DNA from: Thiohalophilus sp.
GTDB taxonomy: Bacteria; Pseudomonadota; Gammaproteobacteria; UBA6429; Thiohalophilaceae
Assembly: GCF_034521165.1 (NCBI RefSeq)
Contig: NZ_JAXHMV010000008.1
Location: 186,001-250,000, forward strand
Direction of reading: 5' to 3'
Length of the DNA: 64,000 nt
Translations under genes and position numbers: made by a program
The notes under the pieces: generated by a model
The model's database searches: none
What the model saw: the letters and a program-made list of their open reading frames with translations, nothing else
Told to the model about the DNA's origin: nothing
Part shown: positions 26,408 to 35,872 of the stretch, in pieces
Layout of the letters: each line of letters starts with the position of its first letter
Numbering within the stretch: the first letter of the stretch is position 1

Positions 26408-27319
26408 ATGAGCGAGGACGATAAACCAAAAATCAGCCTGATTGAAAAGGCCGTGGCCAAACTTAATAACGATCCGGCAGAGAGTGGCCGGGCTGGCGCG
26501 CCGGCGCAACCGGCCAAAAAGTTAAATGAAACCAGGTCGATCGAGACACCGGCCACACCCCACGAGGGTGACAGCGTCCAGAAGGTCGATATCGATCTGG
26601 TCTTGCTGGAGGAAAAAGGTTTTGTGACCCCCGATGGTGAGCGCAGTAATGTCGCCGAGGAATTTCGTTTCATCAAACGCCCGTTACTGGAAAATGCCTT
26701 CGGGCGCAATGCCGATCTAATTGACCATGGCAACCTGATTATGGTGACCAGTGCCAACGCCGGTGAAGGCAAGACCTGGACCGCTATTAATCTGGCCATG
26801 AGTATCGCCATGGAAATGGATAAAACTGTGTTACTGGTGGATGCCGATGTAGGGCGCGCACAGGTACACAAGACACTGGGAACCCCGCTCGGACCCGGCC
26901 TGATCGATTTGCTGACCGAGGATAATATCGATGTCGGGGATGTGATTCTTCGCACCAGCCTGCCAAAACTTCGCGTTATCCCGATGGGACGTTTTCATCC
27001 GCATGCCAATGAGCTTCTTGCTGGTCGCAGAATGTTACAGCTATGCGAGGAGCTGGCAAGGCGTTACAGCGACCGCGTTGTTATCTTTGATTCTCCGCCG
27101 TTACTGTTGACCAATGAAGCCGTGGTATTGGCGGGTCTGATGGGCCAGATTGTTTTCGTGGTTGAATCAGATAAAACACCGCAGAGTAACGTTAAGGATG
27201 CCCTGTCACTGCTGGATACTTCCAAACCAATTGGGCTGGTTTTAAATAAAGTAAGTCAGTATATGGGGGATTATTATGGGTATGGCGCCTACAACTATGG
27301 CGAGCATCAACAGGCATGA
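26408..27319 (+). CDS. XrtA-associated tyrosine autokinase (BY-kinase)
   Basis: A 303-residue bacterial tyrosine kinase. It has a Walker A motif (S-A-N-A-G-E-G-K-T-W-T), a V-L-L-V-D-A-D-V-G-R Walker A' segment, D-S-P-P-L-L as Walker B, and a tyrosine-rich C-terminus (Y-M-G-D-Y-Y-G-Y-G-A-Y-N-Y) that is the autophosphorylation cluster. It works with the chain-length protein to control EPS polymerisation. Its stop overlaps the next start by 4 bp. Confidence 0.93.
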   Translation: MSEDDKPKISLIEKAVAKLNNDPAESGRAGAPAQPAKKLNETRSIETPATPHEGDSVQKVDIDLVLLEEKGFVTPDGERSNVAEEFRFIKRPLLENAFGRNADLIDHGNLIMVTSANAGEGKTWTAINLAMSIAMEMDKTVLLVDADVGRAQVHKTLGTPLGPGLIDLLTEDNIDVGDVILRTSLPKLRVIPMGRFHPHANELLAGRRMLQLCEELARRYSDRVVIFDSPPLLLTNEAVVLAGLMGQIVFVVESDKTPQSNVKDALSLLDTSKPIGLVLNKVSQYMGDYYGYGAYNYGEHQQA

Positions 27320-28785
27320 TCCGGCAACGGCAACAGGTTGGCTTGCTGCTGGGAACGGCGATCAGCCTCGTTGGTCTGCCGATGGCGGCTATTGCGGAAG
27401 ACGAGATTGTCCGCTGGGATCTGACGCCATATGTATCACTCAGCCAGATCTACACGGATAATGTTGGATTGAGGCCGCCCGGACAGGAAGATCGCGAACA
27501 TATTACCCAGACGGATATTGGTTTCAGCCTTGCGCGAGAAGGCAGCAGAGCCAACGCCAATATGGCCTACAATTTACAACATTTCGCCTATTGGCGTGAT
27601 GACCGGCGTAATAACACGTTTCATCAGTTCGCTGGTGAAGGTCAGTTTGAAGCGGTTGCAGAGCATTTGTTTCTCGATGCCAGGGCGACATACAGCCAGC
27701 GTCTGCAATCCCGCCGCGACAATGTTGCGGTGGACAATGTTAACAGTTTTGCCGCCAACGATCGCAGTGATGTGCTGACCTGGCGTATCAGCCCCAATTA
27801 TATCCAACGCATGGGCAATGTGGCGACCGGCCGACTGCGCTATAGCCATGAGCGAGTGGATTTTCAGGATAGCAGTGTCGATGAATTCAGTAGCGAGACC
27901 GATCGTGTCAGCGCCAATCTGGATAGCGGTACGATGTTTTCAACAATTAGTTGGGGGTTGAGTTTTCAGCGAAGCGAAACCGACTACAAGGACGGCTCGG
28001 CCGTTACCTTTCAAACCGCCGAAGCTCTGTTGCGATTGAATGTGACTGATCGCCTGAGTCTTTTTGCCGCCGGCGGCGAGGAGGACAACGAATTCGAGCA
28101 GGATGCGAGCCGAGCCCGGCCGGATGACACCTTCTGGCGGGCGGGGTTCAACTGGCAACCAGGCAGCCGGACGGATATGGAAGCCTATTATGGCGAGCGG
28201 TTTTTTGGAGAAACTTTTGGCGGCAGCTTCAACCACCGTTTTCGCAACAGCGAATTCAGCATGGAGTATTCGGAAGGGTTGATGACCGTGACAGACTTTG
28301 ATATTGACCGGGTCGTGATACCAATCGTAGATGATGCGGGTAGTCCGGTGATTGTTGACGGGAACCCGGTTTTCATGGAACTGGAAATTCCTGATTTGCA
28401 GACAGGCGTCTATCTAAGGGAGCGTTTCAGTCTCGGGTTTTCCGGCGAGCGACGCAAACTCAGCTGGAGTCTGCGTGGATTTAATGAACGGCGTGAGTTC
28501 GAACTTACGGATCGAAGCGAGCGCTTGAAGGGTGTGGGAACAAATCTTGCCTGGCGAATCGGGGCGCGTACTCGTCTGCTTCTGAATGGGCGTGTGCAGG
28601 AAACCACTTATCAGGAGGACGACCGGGAGGATGAATATTACATCTATGGAACCGGATTGCAAAGGGACGCAGGTCCAAATACCAGTGTCGCGCTGAATTA
28701 TCGCTATACAGAGCGCACATCCAATCAGCCAGGCAATGAATTCGTTGAAAACCGTGTAACCGCGAGTTTTCGCAAAACTTTTTGA
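27316..28785 (+). CDS. TIGR03016-type PEP-CTERM system outer-membrane protein
   Basis: A 489-residue outer-membrane beta-barrel protein. It has a signal peptide ending A-I-A-E, followed by L-T-P-Y-V-S-L-S-Q-I-Y-T-D-N-V, then alternating amphipathic strands rich in Arg/Asp/Tyr to a terminal Phe. It matches the conserved outer-membrane protein of XrtA EPS loci, which may form the exit pore. The start overlaps the kinase stop (ATGA). Confidence 0.88.
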   Translation: MIRQRQQVGLLLGTAISLVGLPMAAIAEDEIVRWDLTPYVSLSQIYTDNVGLRPPGQEDREHITQTDIGFSLAREGSRANANMAYNLQHFAYWRDDRRNNTFHQFAGEGQFEAVAEHLFLDARATYSQRLQSRRDNVAVDNVNSFAANDRSDVLTWRISPNYIQRMGNVATGRLRYSHERVDFQDSSVDEFSSETDRVSANLDSGTMFSTISWGLSFQRSETDYKDGSAVTFQTAEALLRLNVTDRLSLFAAGGEEDNEFEQDASRARPDDTFWRAGFNWQPGSRTDMEAYYGERFFGETFGGSFNHRFRNSEFSMEYSEGLMTVTDFDIDRVVIPIVDDAGSPVIVDGNPVFMELEIPDLQTGVYLRERFSLGFSGERRKLSWSLRGFNERREFELTDRSERLKGVGTNLAWRIGARTRLLLNGRVQETTYQEDDREDEYYIYGTGLQRDAGPNTSVALNYRYTERTSNQPGNEFVENRVTASFRKTF

Positions 28786-28795
28786 ATCATTAATT

Positions 28796-29824
28796 ATGTA
28801 TGAAAAACACTTTAAGCTCGATCGTAAACCTTTTCAACTGAGCCCGGATCCGGCGTTCTTTTTTGGCAGCAGTGTTCACAAGCGGGCGCTTGCCTATCTG
28901 CAGTATGGCCTGAGTCAGGCCGAAGGTTTTATCGCCATAACCGGTGATGTCGGAACCGGCAAGACGACGCTTGCGCGAATGCTGTTCGATGAATTACCAA
29001 AGGATGAAGTTATTGCCGCACAGATTTCTACTACCCAGGTGGAAGCCGATGATTTGCTGCGCATGGTTCTGCAGGCCTTTGGTTTGAAGACAAACAGGGT
29101 GGCAAAATCAACCTTGCTGAATCGCTTCGAGACGTTTTTGCATGAAAAAGTCCGCGAGGGCAAGCGGGTTTTATTGATAGTGGACGAGGCACAGAATCTG
29201 TCCTGGAATGCACTGGAAGAATTGCGAATGCTGTCCAATTTCCATTTGGACGACAAGCCTCTTTTACAGAGCTTTTTGCTGGGGCAGAGTCAGTTTAAAC
29301 GGGTACTGCAACACCCCGATCTCGAGCAACTTCGTCAGAGGTTTATTGCGGCCTGTCATTTATCGCCATTGAATGAAAAAGAAACCCGCGAGTATATCGC
29401 GTATCGCCTGGAAACCGCCGGCTGGAAGGGCGAGCCGGAGTTCAGGGATGACGCCTTTCCGGAGATTTATCAGCACACCCAGGGCGTGCCCCGGCGAATT
29501 AACAGTCTCGCCGATCGTTTAATGCTCTACGCCTATCTGGAAGATCGCAAGTCAATCGACGCAGACCTGGTTAATGTCGTGGCCGATGAGCTGGAAGATG
29601 AGCTCAGCTTTGTGGATGATGAGATACCCAGCATCTCGGATGCGGAAATTACCCAGCCCGAAATTGAGCAACCGAAAGACTCGGGCAAGAAAAAAACCAA
29701 TGCCCCCGCTCCGGCGAAGTTCCAGTGGGATTATCTGGAATTGCGTATCACCGCGCTGGAGAGCCGCGTTCAGATTCTCAATAAATATGTTCGCCAGCGG
29801 TTCTCGGAAATGAAACGGGGTTGA
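28796..29824 (+). CDS. XrtA/PEP-CTERM system-associated ATPase (ExeA-like)
   Basis: A 342-residue AAA ATPase with Walker A G-D-V-G-T-G-K-T-T near residues 50-58, Walker B V-L-L-I-V-D-E-A-Q-N, a sensor region G-V-P-R-R-I-N, and a C-terminal extension rich in Glu/Pro/Lys ending in a short coiled coil. It belongs to the GspA/ExeA-like ATPases conserved in XrtA EPS loci; its job there is not established. The start lies 10 bp after the outer-membrane protein and has no clear ribosome binding site. Confidence 0.92.
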   Translation: MYEKHFKLDRKPFQLSPDPAFFFGSSVHKRALAYLQYGLSQAEGFIAITGDVGTGKTTLARMLFDELPKDEVIAAQISTTQVEADDLLRMVLQAFGLKTNRVAKSTLLNRFETFLHEKVREGKRVLLIVDEAQNLSWNALEELRMLSNFHLDDKPLLQSFLLGQSQFKRVLQHPDLEQLRQRFIAACHLSPLNEKETREYIAYRLETAGWKGEPEFRDDAFPEIYQHTQGVPRRINSLADRLMLYAYLEDRKSIDADLVNVVADELEDELSFVDDEIPSISDAEITQPEIEQPKDSGKKKTNAPAPAKFQWDYLELRITALESRVQILNKYVRQRFSEMKRG

Positions 29825-29830
29825 CAGGTT

Positions 29831-30703
29831 ATGAGCGAGAGCCAGGCCGGGAATAGAATCAAAAACGCGATGACGGTCGACGTGGAGGATTATTTCCAGG
29901 TTTCCGCGTTTGAGCCGCACATTGCACGCAAAGACTGGGAATCACTGCCTTGCCGCGTGGAAAATAACATTGAACGGATTCTGGCTCTGTTCGAGCAAAA
30001 AGGGATCAAGGCCACCTTTTTTGTGCTGGGCTGGATGGCGGAACGCTATCCGCATATGGTGCGACAGATCCATGCACAGGGCCACGAGGTGGCCAGCCAT
30101 GGTTATCAGCATGTGCGGGTTGTGAACCAGACCCCGGAGACGTTTCGCGAGGATATCATCCGCACCCGTGCCTTGCTGGAGGATACCATCGGCGTGCCGG
30201 TGATTGGCTACCGTGCCGCCAGTTATTCGATAGGCCGCGACAACCTGTGGGCGCTGGATGAACTGCAGGAAACCGGACATCAATACAGTTCCAGCATTTA
30301 TCCCATCGAGCATGATCTTTACGGCATGCCCGAGGCCTCACGCTTTGCCTTTCGTCATCGCGATGGCCAGGGGCTGCTGGAAATCCCGGTCACCACTGTA
30401 CGTATCGGGCAGCGCAACTATCCCTGCGGCGGGGGGGGCTACTTTCGCCTGTTCCCTTATGCCCTGTCACGCTGGGCCATCGACCGGGTCAACCGGCATG
30501 ACGGTGAGTCGGCGGTGTTCTATTTTCACCCGTGGGAGATCGACCCACAGCAGCCTCGACAGAAAGGGATCGGTCTCAAGACACGCTTTCGACATTATCT
30601 GAACCTGTCGCGCATGGAAGGTCGCTTGTCACGGCTGCTGGATGACTTTCAGTGGGATCGCATGGATCGCATCTTTCTGCCACAAGCGGAGCAGGTACAG
30701 TGA
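29831..30703 (+). CDS. XrtA system polysaccharide deacetylase
   Basis: A 290-residue NodB-type deacetylase of the PEP-CTERM-associated subfamily: M-T-V-D-V-E-D-Y-F-Q-V (metal-binding Asp), A-T-F-F-V-L-G, E-V-A-S-H-G-Y-Q-H, G-Y-R-A-A-S-Y-S-I and F-Y-F-H-P-W-E. It should remove N-acetyl groups from the EPS. It lies 6 bp after the ATPase and overlaps the FemAB gene by 4 bp. Confidence 0.92.
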   Translation: MSESQAGNRIKNAMTVDVEDYFQVSAFEPHIARKDWESLPCRVENNIERILALFEQKGIKATFFVLGWMAERYPHMVRQIHAQGHEVASHGYQHVRVVNQTPETFREDIIRTRALLEDTIGVPVIGYRAASYSIGRDNLWALDELQETGHQYSSSIYPIEHDLYGMPEASRFAFRHRDGQGLLEIPVTTVRIGQRNYPCGGGGYFRLFPYALSRWAIDRVNRHDGESAVFYFHPWEIDPQQPRQKGIGLKTRFRHYLNLSRMEGRLSRLLDDFQWDRMDRIFLPQAEQVQ

Positions 30704-31782
30704 CCGTCGCTGCACGCGATGACTCGATCATGGTCGATGATCGGCAAGCAGCATCTGTGGCTGTTGATTATCTGGATCCATCCCGTGCCGAAGAATGGGA
30801 CGCTTTTGTCATGCGTTGCCCCGAGGCGACCTTCTTTCACCGGGCCGGATGGAAGCAGGTGCTTGAGGGCGCACTGGGACATCGGGGCTATTTTCTTTAT
30901 GCGCAACGGAACGGTCGTATTGTCGGCGTGTTGCCACTGGGGCATGTGAAAACCCGGTTATTCGGTAATGCGCTGATTTCAGTTCCCTTCTGTGTTTATG
31001 CTGGCGTTGCCACAGAAGATGACGACGCCGAGCGCGCCCTCACTGGCGCGGCCCGTGCGCTGGCCGAGGATCTGCAGGTTGATTATCTGGAGTTACGTTC
31101 ACGGACACGGCGCAACCCGGACTGGCCCTGCAAGGACGATCTGTATGTGACCTTTCGCAAGCCGATCGATCCCGACGTCGAGCAAAACATGCAGGCCATT
31201 CCACGCAAACAACGCCGCATGGTCCGGCAGGCCATGCAGCGGGAACTGCAGAGTGACATTGACTCGAATCTGGATCGGTTTTTCCCGATATACGCGGACA
31301 GCGTCAGGCGGCACGGGACGCCGGTTTTCGCGCGTCGTTATTTTGAAGCCCTGCATCGGGTCTTCGGCCAGGACTGCCAGGTGCTGACGGTAACCCGCGA
31401 GGGCCGCCCGGTTTCCAGCGTGATGAGTTTTTACTTTCGGGACGAAGTGCTGCCCTATTACGGTGGCGGCACCCTTGAAGCGCGCTCGGTATCCAGTTTT
31501 GACTTTATGTACTGGGACCTGATGCGTCGCGCCTGTGAACAGGGATACCGGCTGTTCGACTACGGGCGCAGTAAAGTCGGCACCGGTTCTTACAGTTTCA
31601 AGAAGAACTGGGGCTTCACACCCGAGCCACTGTATTACGAGTATCATCTGGTGCGCGCCGAACAGATCCCGGATATCAATCCACTGAACCCCAAATACCG
31701 ATTGTTTATCGAAACCTGGAAGCGGTTACCCACACCGGTCGCGAATCTGCTGGGACCGATGGTTTCTCGCGGGCTTGGCTAG
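30700..31782 (+). CDS. FemAB-like XrtA/PEP-CTERM system-associated acyltransferase
   Basis: A 360-residue protein of the FemAB/GNAT-like superfamily: F-F-H-R-A-G-W near residue 45, the R-K-Q-R-R-M-V-R-Q segment in the middle, and Y-G-G-G-T-L-E-A-R with F-D-Y-G-R-S-K-V-G-T-G in the second half. I choose GTG at 30700, which gives a GTGA overlap with the deacetylase and a GGAG upstream; the open frame extends 16 codons further but inside the deacetylase. FemAB-type enzymes add amino acids from charged tRNA; in EPS loci an aminoacylation of sugar is a plausible role. Confidence 0.88.
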   Translation: MTVAARDDSIMVDDRQAASVAVDYLDPSRAEEWDAFVMRCPEATFFHRAGWKQVLEGALGHRGYFLYAQRNGRIVGVLPLGHVKTRLFGNALISVPFCVYAGVATEDDDAERALTGAARALAEDLQVDYLELRSRTRRNPDWPCKDDLYVTFRKPIDPDVEQNMQAIPRKQRRMVRQAMQRELQSDIDSNLDRFFPIYADSVRRHGTPVFARRYFEALHRVFGQDCQVLTVTREGRPVSSVMSFYFRDEVLPYYGGGTLEARSVSSFDFMYWDLMRRACEQGYRLFDYGRSKVGTGSYSFKKNWGFTPEPLYYEYHLVRAEQIPDINPLNPKYRLFIETWKRLPTPVANLLGPMVSRGLG

Positions 31783-31922
31783 GTCGGCGACACTGATCAG
31801 GGGGAGTCCGGAATGCAGTCGAGCAAGTGTGCGGATGAACAATTTGGCTGTCCTGCCGTCGATAAAAAATCAGATCTTGTCACGTTCTTATCAGCTCGAG
31901 ATTTACCGGGCAGGTGCAGGCC

Positions 31923-33137
31923 ATGAACGATCTGCTGTTTCTTGCCCACCGTATTCCTTTTCCGCCCAACAAGGGCGACAAGATCCGCTCGTTCAATATG
32001 CTCAAGCATCTGGCCGGATCGTTTCGAGTCCATCTGGGCAGTTTTGTCGATGATCCACACGACTGGCAGTATCAGCAGGATGTCGCCGGGTACTGCGAGA
32101 GTGTCTGCCTGCTGCCGTTATCTTCAACCCGGGCGAAAATAAAAAGTCTTGGCGGCCTGCTGGGCTCAAGGCCCTTGACGCTTCCCTACTATGCGGATCG
32201 ACGTATGCAGCAATGGGTCAATCAGCGCCTGGCAGGCAAGGTGGATCGGGCGCTGGTGTTCTCCTCGGCCATGGCACAATACCTGCCGCCGAAGGCGCCG
32301 AACCTGCATCGGGTGATTGATTTTTGCGATGTGGATTCGGACAAGTGGGCCCAGTATGCACAGAGCCATCGTTTCCCCATGAACCAGGTCTACCGCCGTG
32401 AGGCGCGTACCCTGCTGGCTTACGAGCGTCTGATCGCCGCGCAGAGTGATGCAGCGGTGTTTGTCAGCGAGCAGGAGGCCAGCCTGTTTCGCCAGCTGGC
32501 GCCGGAGTCCGCTGCCCGGGTGCATGCCATCGATAACGGCGTGGATACCGATTATTTTTCCCCCGATGAAGACTATCCCGATCCACTGCCAGGCAATGAC
32601 GCCAAACTGGTGTTCGTGGGGGCGATGGATTACTGGGCCAACGTGGATGCGGTGATCTGGTTCGTCGAACAGGTCTTTCCTGCCATTCGTGCCGCGCGGC
32701 CGGCCACGCAGTTTGTGATCGTCGGGGCCCGGCCCGCCCCCGAGGTGCAACGCCTGGCCCAGCAGGACGGCGTGGTGGTCACCGGCGCCGTGCATGATGT
32801 GCGCCCCTATCTGGCGCATGCCGATATTGCCGTGGCGCCGTTGCGTATCGCCCGGGGCATACAGAACAAGGTGCTCGAGGCCATGGCCATGGCCCGCCCG
32901 GTGGTAGCCACGCCCCAGGCGCTGGATGGTTTGTATGAGTGCGCCGGTCCCCCCTGGAATGTGGCGGAAACGGCCGGTGATTTTGCCCGCGCCTGTCTCG
33001 ACAGTTTGAATCGCCCTGCCGCGGAAAACGCCCGTCAGGGATCACTCGGACGGGATTGCGTGCTGTCACAATACAGCTGGGCCGAACACATGGATCGGTT
33101 GGTCGCGTTGATCAATACTCCGGGAGCCAACCCGTGA
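31923..33137 (+). CDS. TIGR03087-type XrtA system glycosyltransferase
   Basis: A 404-residue GT4 glycosyltransferase. The N-terminus (L-F-L-A-H-R-I-P-F-P-P-N-K-G-D-K-I-R-S) is characteristic of the XrtA-locus family, and the C-terminal domain has V-F-V-G-A-M-D-Y-W-A-N, R-P-Y-L-A-H-A-D-I-A-V-A-P and K-V-L-E-A-M-A-M. It adds a sugar to the lipid-linked EPS repeat at the inner membrane. ATG at 31923 fits the family N-terminus; GTG at 31914 is an alternative. A 140 bp gap precedes it, the longest in this operon. Confidence 0.9.
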   Translation: MNDLLFLAHRIPFPPNKGDKIRSFNMLKHLAGSFRVHLGSFVDDPHDWQYQQDVAGYCESVCLLPLSSTRAKIKSLGGLLGSRPLTLPYYADRRMQQWVNQRLAGKVDRALVFSSAMAQYLPPKAPNLHRVIDFCDVDSDKWAQYAQSHRFPMNQVYRREARTLLAYERLIAAQSDAAVFVSEQEASLFRQLAPESAARVHAIDNGVDTDYFSPDEDYPDPLPGNDAKLVFVGAMDYWANVDAVIWFVEQVFPAIRAARPATQFVIVGARPAPEVQRLAQQDGVVVTGAVHDVRPYLAHADIAVAPLRIARGIQNKVLEAMAMARPVVATPQALDGLYECAGPPWNVAETAGDFARACLDSLNRPAAENARQGSLGRDCVLSQYSWAEHMDRLVALINTPGANP

Positions 33138-34672
33138 ACGCATGGCAGGTTGAGGCGAATGGACAACGTCGCGTGGTGTATGGCTGGTCCGTCGCGCTGG
33201 TCGTGCTACTGGTTAGCTGGTTGCTGGCCCTGGGAGTATTCTGGCCCTCGGTCAAAAGCATCAGCCATATCTGGTTCAATTCCGAGACCTATGCGCATGG
33301 TGTGATTATCTTTCCACTGGCGCTGTATCTGGCCTGGACTCGGCGTCGGGATCTGCAGGCCACGGTACCTCAGCCTTCACCGTGGGGACTGCTCTGGCTG
33401 GCAGCTGCGGGGCTGATCTGGATGCTGGCGCGCACGGCGGGAGTGGAAATGGGGCAGCATTTTGCGCTGGTGGCCGTGTTGCCGGGGCTGGTGATCACCC
33501 TGCTGGGTACGCACATCGCGCGCTTGTTGATTTTTCCCCTCGCCTATCTGTTCTTTGCCGTGCCTTTTGGCAATTTTATTGTGCCCTATCTGCAGGAATA
33601 TACCGCCTGGTTTGCGGTGTGGATGCTCAAAGTCAGCGGTTTGCCGGTTTTCAAAGAAGGCTATTACATCAGTATTCCTGCTGGCGATTTTGTGGTGGCC
33701 GAAGTCTGCAGTGGCGTGCGTTACCTGATCGCCAGTATCGCGCTGGGGCTGATCTTCGCCTACATCAGCTACCGCAGTCTGTGGCGCCGCGCCGCCCTGA
33801 TTGCCCTGGCAGTGTTGTTACCGATCGTGGCCAATGGCCTTCGTGCCTACGGCATCATCATGATTGCCCACTGGACCAACATGCAGCATGCCGTCGGCGT
33901 GGATCACCTGATATACGGCTGGCTGTTCTTTGGCCTGGTGATGCTGCTGTTATTCTGGCTGGGTTCATTATGGCGCGAGCCCGCCGCATCACGAACCGAT
34001 GCACCGATACACTCGCCCGCCACTGCCAAACTGGGGCCGTGGTATTCCAGTGCGCTGCTGATCGCGCTGCTGGGCACCCTGATCGCCCCACGCAGTGGCG
34101 AATTATGGCTGCAACAGCAGGCCAGCGAGATTGTCGAGACGCAGCCTCCCGCCTTGCCTGTTGCTGTAAATGGCTGGAAAGGCCACCAACAGACAGATCA
34201 GGCCTGGCGACCGGAATATTACGACGCCGATGCGCAACTGGTCGGACGGTATCGTCAGGTGAATGAGGACGTGACGTTGTATCTGTATCAGTACCTCAAC
34301 CGGGGAGCAGGGACGGAGCTCATTTCCTGGCGCAACCGGCTCTACGACAGTGAAACCTGGCATCGCATCGGACAAAGCCAGCAACAGTTTGAAGCCCGTG
34401 GTGGAGAATATGTCGCGGTACAGGAGATCCTGCTGCGTGGCAAAGGAGCACGTCGTCTGGTCTGGTACTGGTATCAGGTGGGCAATGCGCACACGACCCG
34501 CCCGGTGGAAGTCAAACTGCGCGAGGCATTGGCCATCCTGGCGGGTGACGGTCGAGGTGCGTTCCTGGTCGCGGCGAGTACGGAAGTGAATGATTCGGTG
34601 GCCAGCGCACGCGAACGGTTGCAACGCTTTGCGCAGGTCTTGCCGCAGCCACTGGGGTATATCAATGAATAA
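33134..34672 (+). CDS. xrtA: Exosortase A fused to an EpsI domain
   Basis: A 512-residue inner-membrane protein. The first ~310 residues form the exosortase with about eight membrane helices and the catalytic triad in the usual motifs: Cys192 (E-V-C-S-G-V-R), Arg237 (N-G-L-R-A-Y) and His258 (V-D-H-L-I-Y-G-W). After a last helix (about 330-350), residues about 350-512 form the EpsI domain (W-K-G, Y-L-Y-Q-Y-L-N-R, W-Y-W-Y-Q-V-G). The protein cleaves PEP-CTERM substrates and possibly transfers them. GTG at 33134 overlaps the previous stop (GTGA), and the 3' end overlaps the next gene by 8 bp. Confidence 0.95.
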   Translation: MNAWQVEANGQRRVVYGWSVALVVLLVSWLLALGVFWPSVKSISHIWFNSETYAHGVIIFPLALYLAWTRRRDLQATVPQPSPWGLLWLAAAGLIWMLARTAGVEMGQHFALVAVLPGLVITLLGTHIARLLIFPLAYLFFAVPFGNFIVPYLQEYTAWFAVWMLKVSGLPVFKEGYYISIPAGDFVVAEVCSGVRYLIASIALGLIFAYISYRSLWRRAALIALAVLLPIVANGLRAYGIIMIAHWTNMQHAVGVDHLIYGWLFFGLVMLLLFWLGSLWREPAASRTDAPIHSPATAKLGPWYSSALLIALLGTLIAPRSGELWLQQQASEIVETQPPALPVAVNGWKGHQQTDQAWRPEYYDADAQLVGRYRQVNEDVTLYLYQYLNRGAGTELISWRNRLYDSETWHRIGQSQQQFEARGGEYVAVQEILLRGKGARRLVWYWYQVGNAHTTRPVEVKLREALAILAGDGRGAFLVAASTEVNDSVASARERLQRFAQVLPQPLGYINE

Positions 34673-35828
34673 GCGGGTTACCACTGGCGAGCCGCCACTG
34701 GTGGCACACATTATTCATCGGCTTGATGTGGGCGGCATGGAAAACGGACTGGTGAACCTGATCAATCACATGCCGGTGGATCGTTATCGACATGCCATCA
34801 TCTGCATGACCGATTACACTGAATTCAGTCAGCGCATTCAGCGGGCCGATGTGTCGCTGCACAGCTTGCACAAGCACGAGGGCAAGGATTTCGGCGTGCA
34901 TACTCGCCTGTATCGTTTATTACGGCAATTGCAGCCCGACATCGTTCATACTCGTAATCTGGCGACCCTGGAAACTCAGGTGACGGCCTGGCTGGCACGC
35001 GTGTCGGCCCGGGTGCACGGCGAGCACGGCTGGAACGTGGGCGATCTGGACGGCAGTAATCGCAAAAACCGCCGCCTGCGCCGCCTGGTCCGGCCGCTGG
35101 TTGATCAGTATATCGCTCTGTCGCAGCAGCAGTTGCAGTATCTGCACGATGCCGTAGGTGTGGATGGCGCGCGGCTCAACCATATTTGCAATGGCGTGGA
35201 TGTGGCGCGCTTCAGTCCGGCAACGACGGACAATCGAGCATCATTACCGGCCGATTTCGCTGCAACGGACAGTATGGTAATCGGCAGCGTGATGCGTATG
35301 CAGTCGGTCAAGGCGCCGGGGGATCTGGTGCAGGCGTTTATTCAGCTGCGCGAACGACTGCCTGCGGAGCAATTTTCCCGCCTGCGTCTGGTCATGGTCG
35401 GTGACGGGCCGTTGCGTGATGACTTGTTAAAGGAACTGACGGCGGCGGGCCTGGATTCGCAAAGCTGGTTACCCGGCGGTCGCGACGATGTGCCGCAATT
35501 ACTGCGCGCGATGGATCTGTTTGTATTGCCGTCGCTGGCCGAGGGCATCTGTAATACGATCCTCGAGGCCATGGCCACCGGCCTGCCGGTCATTGCGACA
35601 CGGGTCGGCGGCAATCCGGATCTGATTCAGCCCGGTAAGAACGGCGTGCTGGTACCCGCCGGACAACCCGACTCGCTGGCCGACACCCTGGTGGCGTATT
35701 TGACCGATGACGCACGACGTGACAAAGAAGGCCAGCAGGCGCGAGCCATGGCCGAGGAACAATTCAGCCTGGCCGCCATGGTAGATAGCTACATGGCCGT
35801 GTATGACAAAGTACTGGTCAGTAAATAA
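34665..35828 (+). CDS. TIGR03088-type XrtA system glycosyltransferase
   Basis: A 387-residue GT4 glycosyltransferase with the family N-terminus V-A-H-I-I-H-R-L-D-V-G-G-M-E-N-G, H-G-E-H-G-W in the middle, and a donor-site segment R-D-D-V-P-Q-L-L-R-A-M-D followed by P-S-L-A-E-G-I-C-N-T-I-L-E-A. The ATG at 34665 overlaps the xrtA 3' end by 8 bp. It extends the EPS repeat unit. Confidence 0.92.
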   Translation: MNKRVTTGEPPLVAHIIHRLDVGGMENGLVNLINHMPVDRYRHAIICMTDYTEFSQRIQRADVSLHSLHKHEGKDFGVHTRLYRLLRQLQPDIVHTRNLATLETQVTAWLARVSARVHGEHGWNVGDLDGSNRKNRRLRRLVRPLVDQYIALSQQQLQYLHDAVGVDGARLNHICNGVDVARFSPATTDNRASLPADFAATDSMVIGSVMRMQSVKAPGDLVQAFIQLRERLPAEQFSRLRLVMVGDGPLRDDLLKELTAAGLDSQSWLPGGRDDVPQLLRAMDLFVLPSLAEGICNTILEAMATGLPVIATRVGGNPDLIQPGKNGVLVPAGQPDSLADTLVAYLTDDARRDKEGQQARAMAEEQFSLAAMVDSYMAVYDKVLVSK

Positions 35829-35872
35829 TAGTGAATCGATAATAACTTCAACGAGCAGGGTCTTCGACTGAT

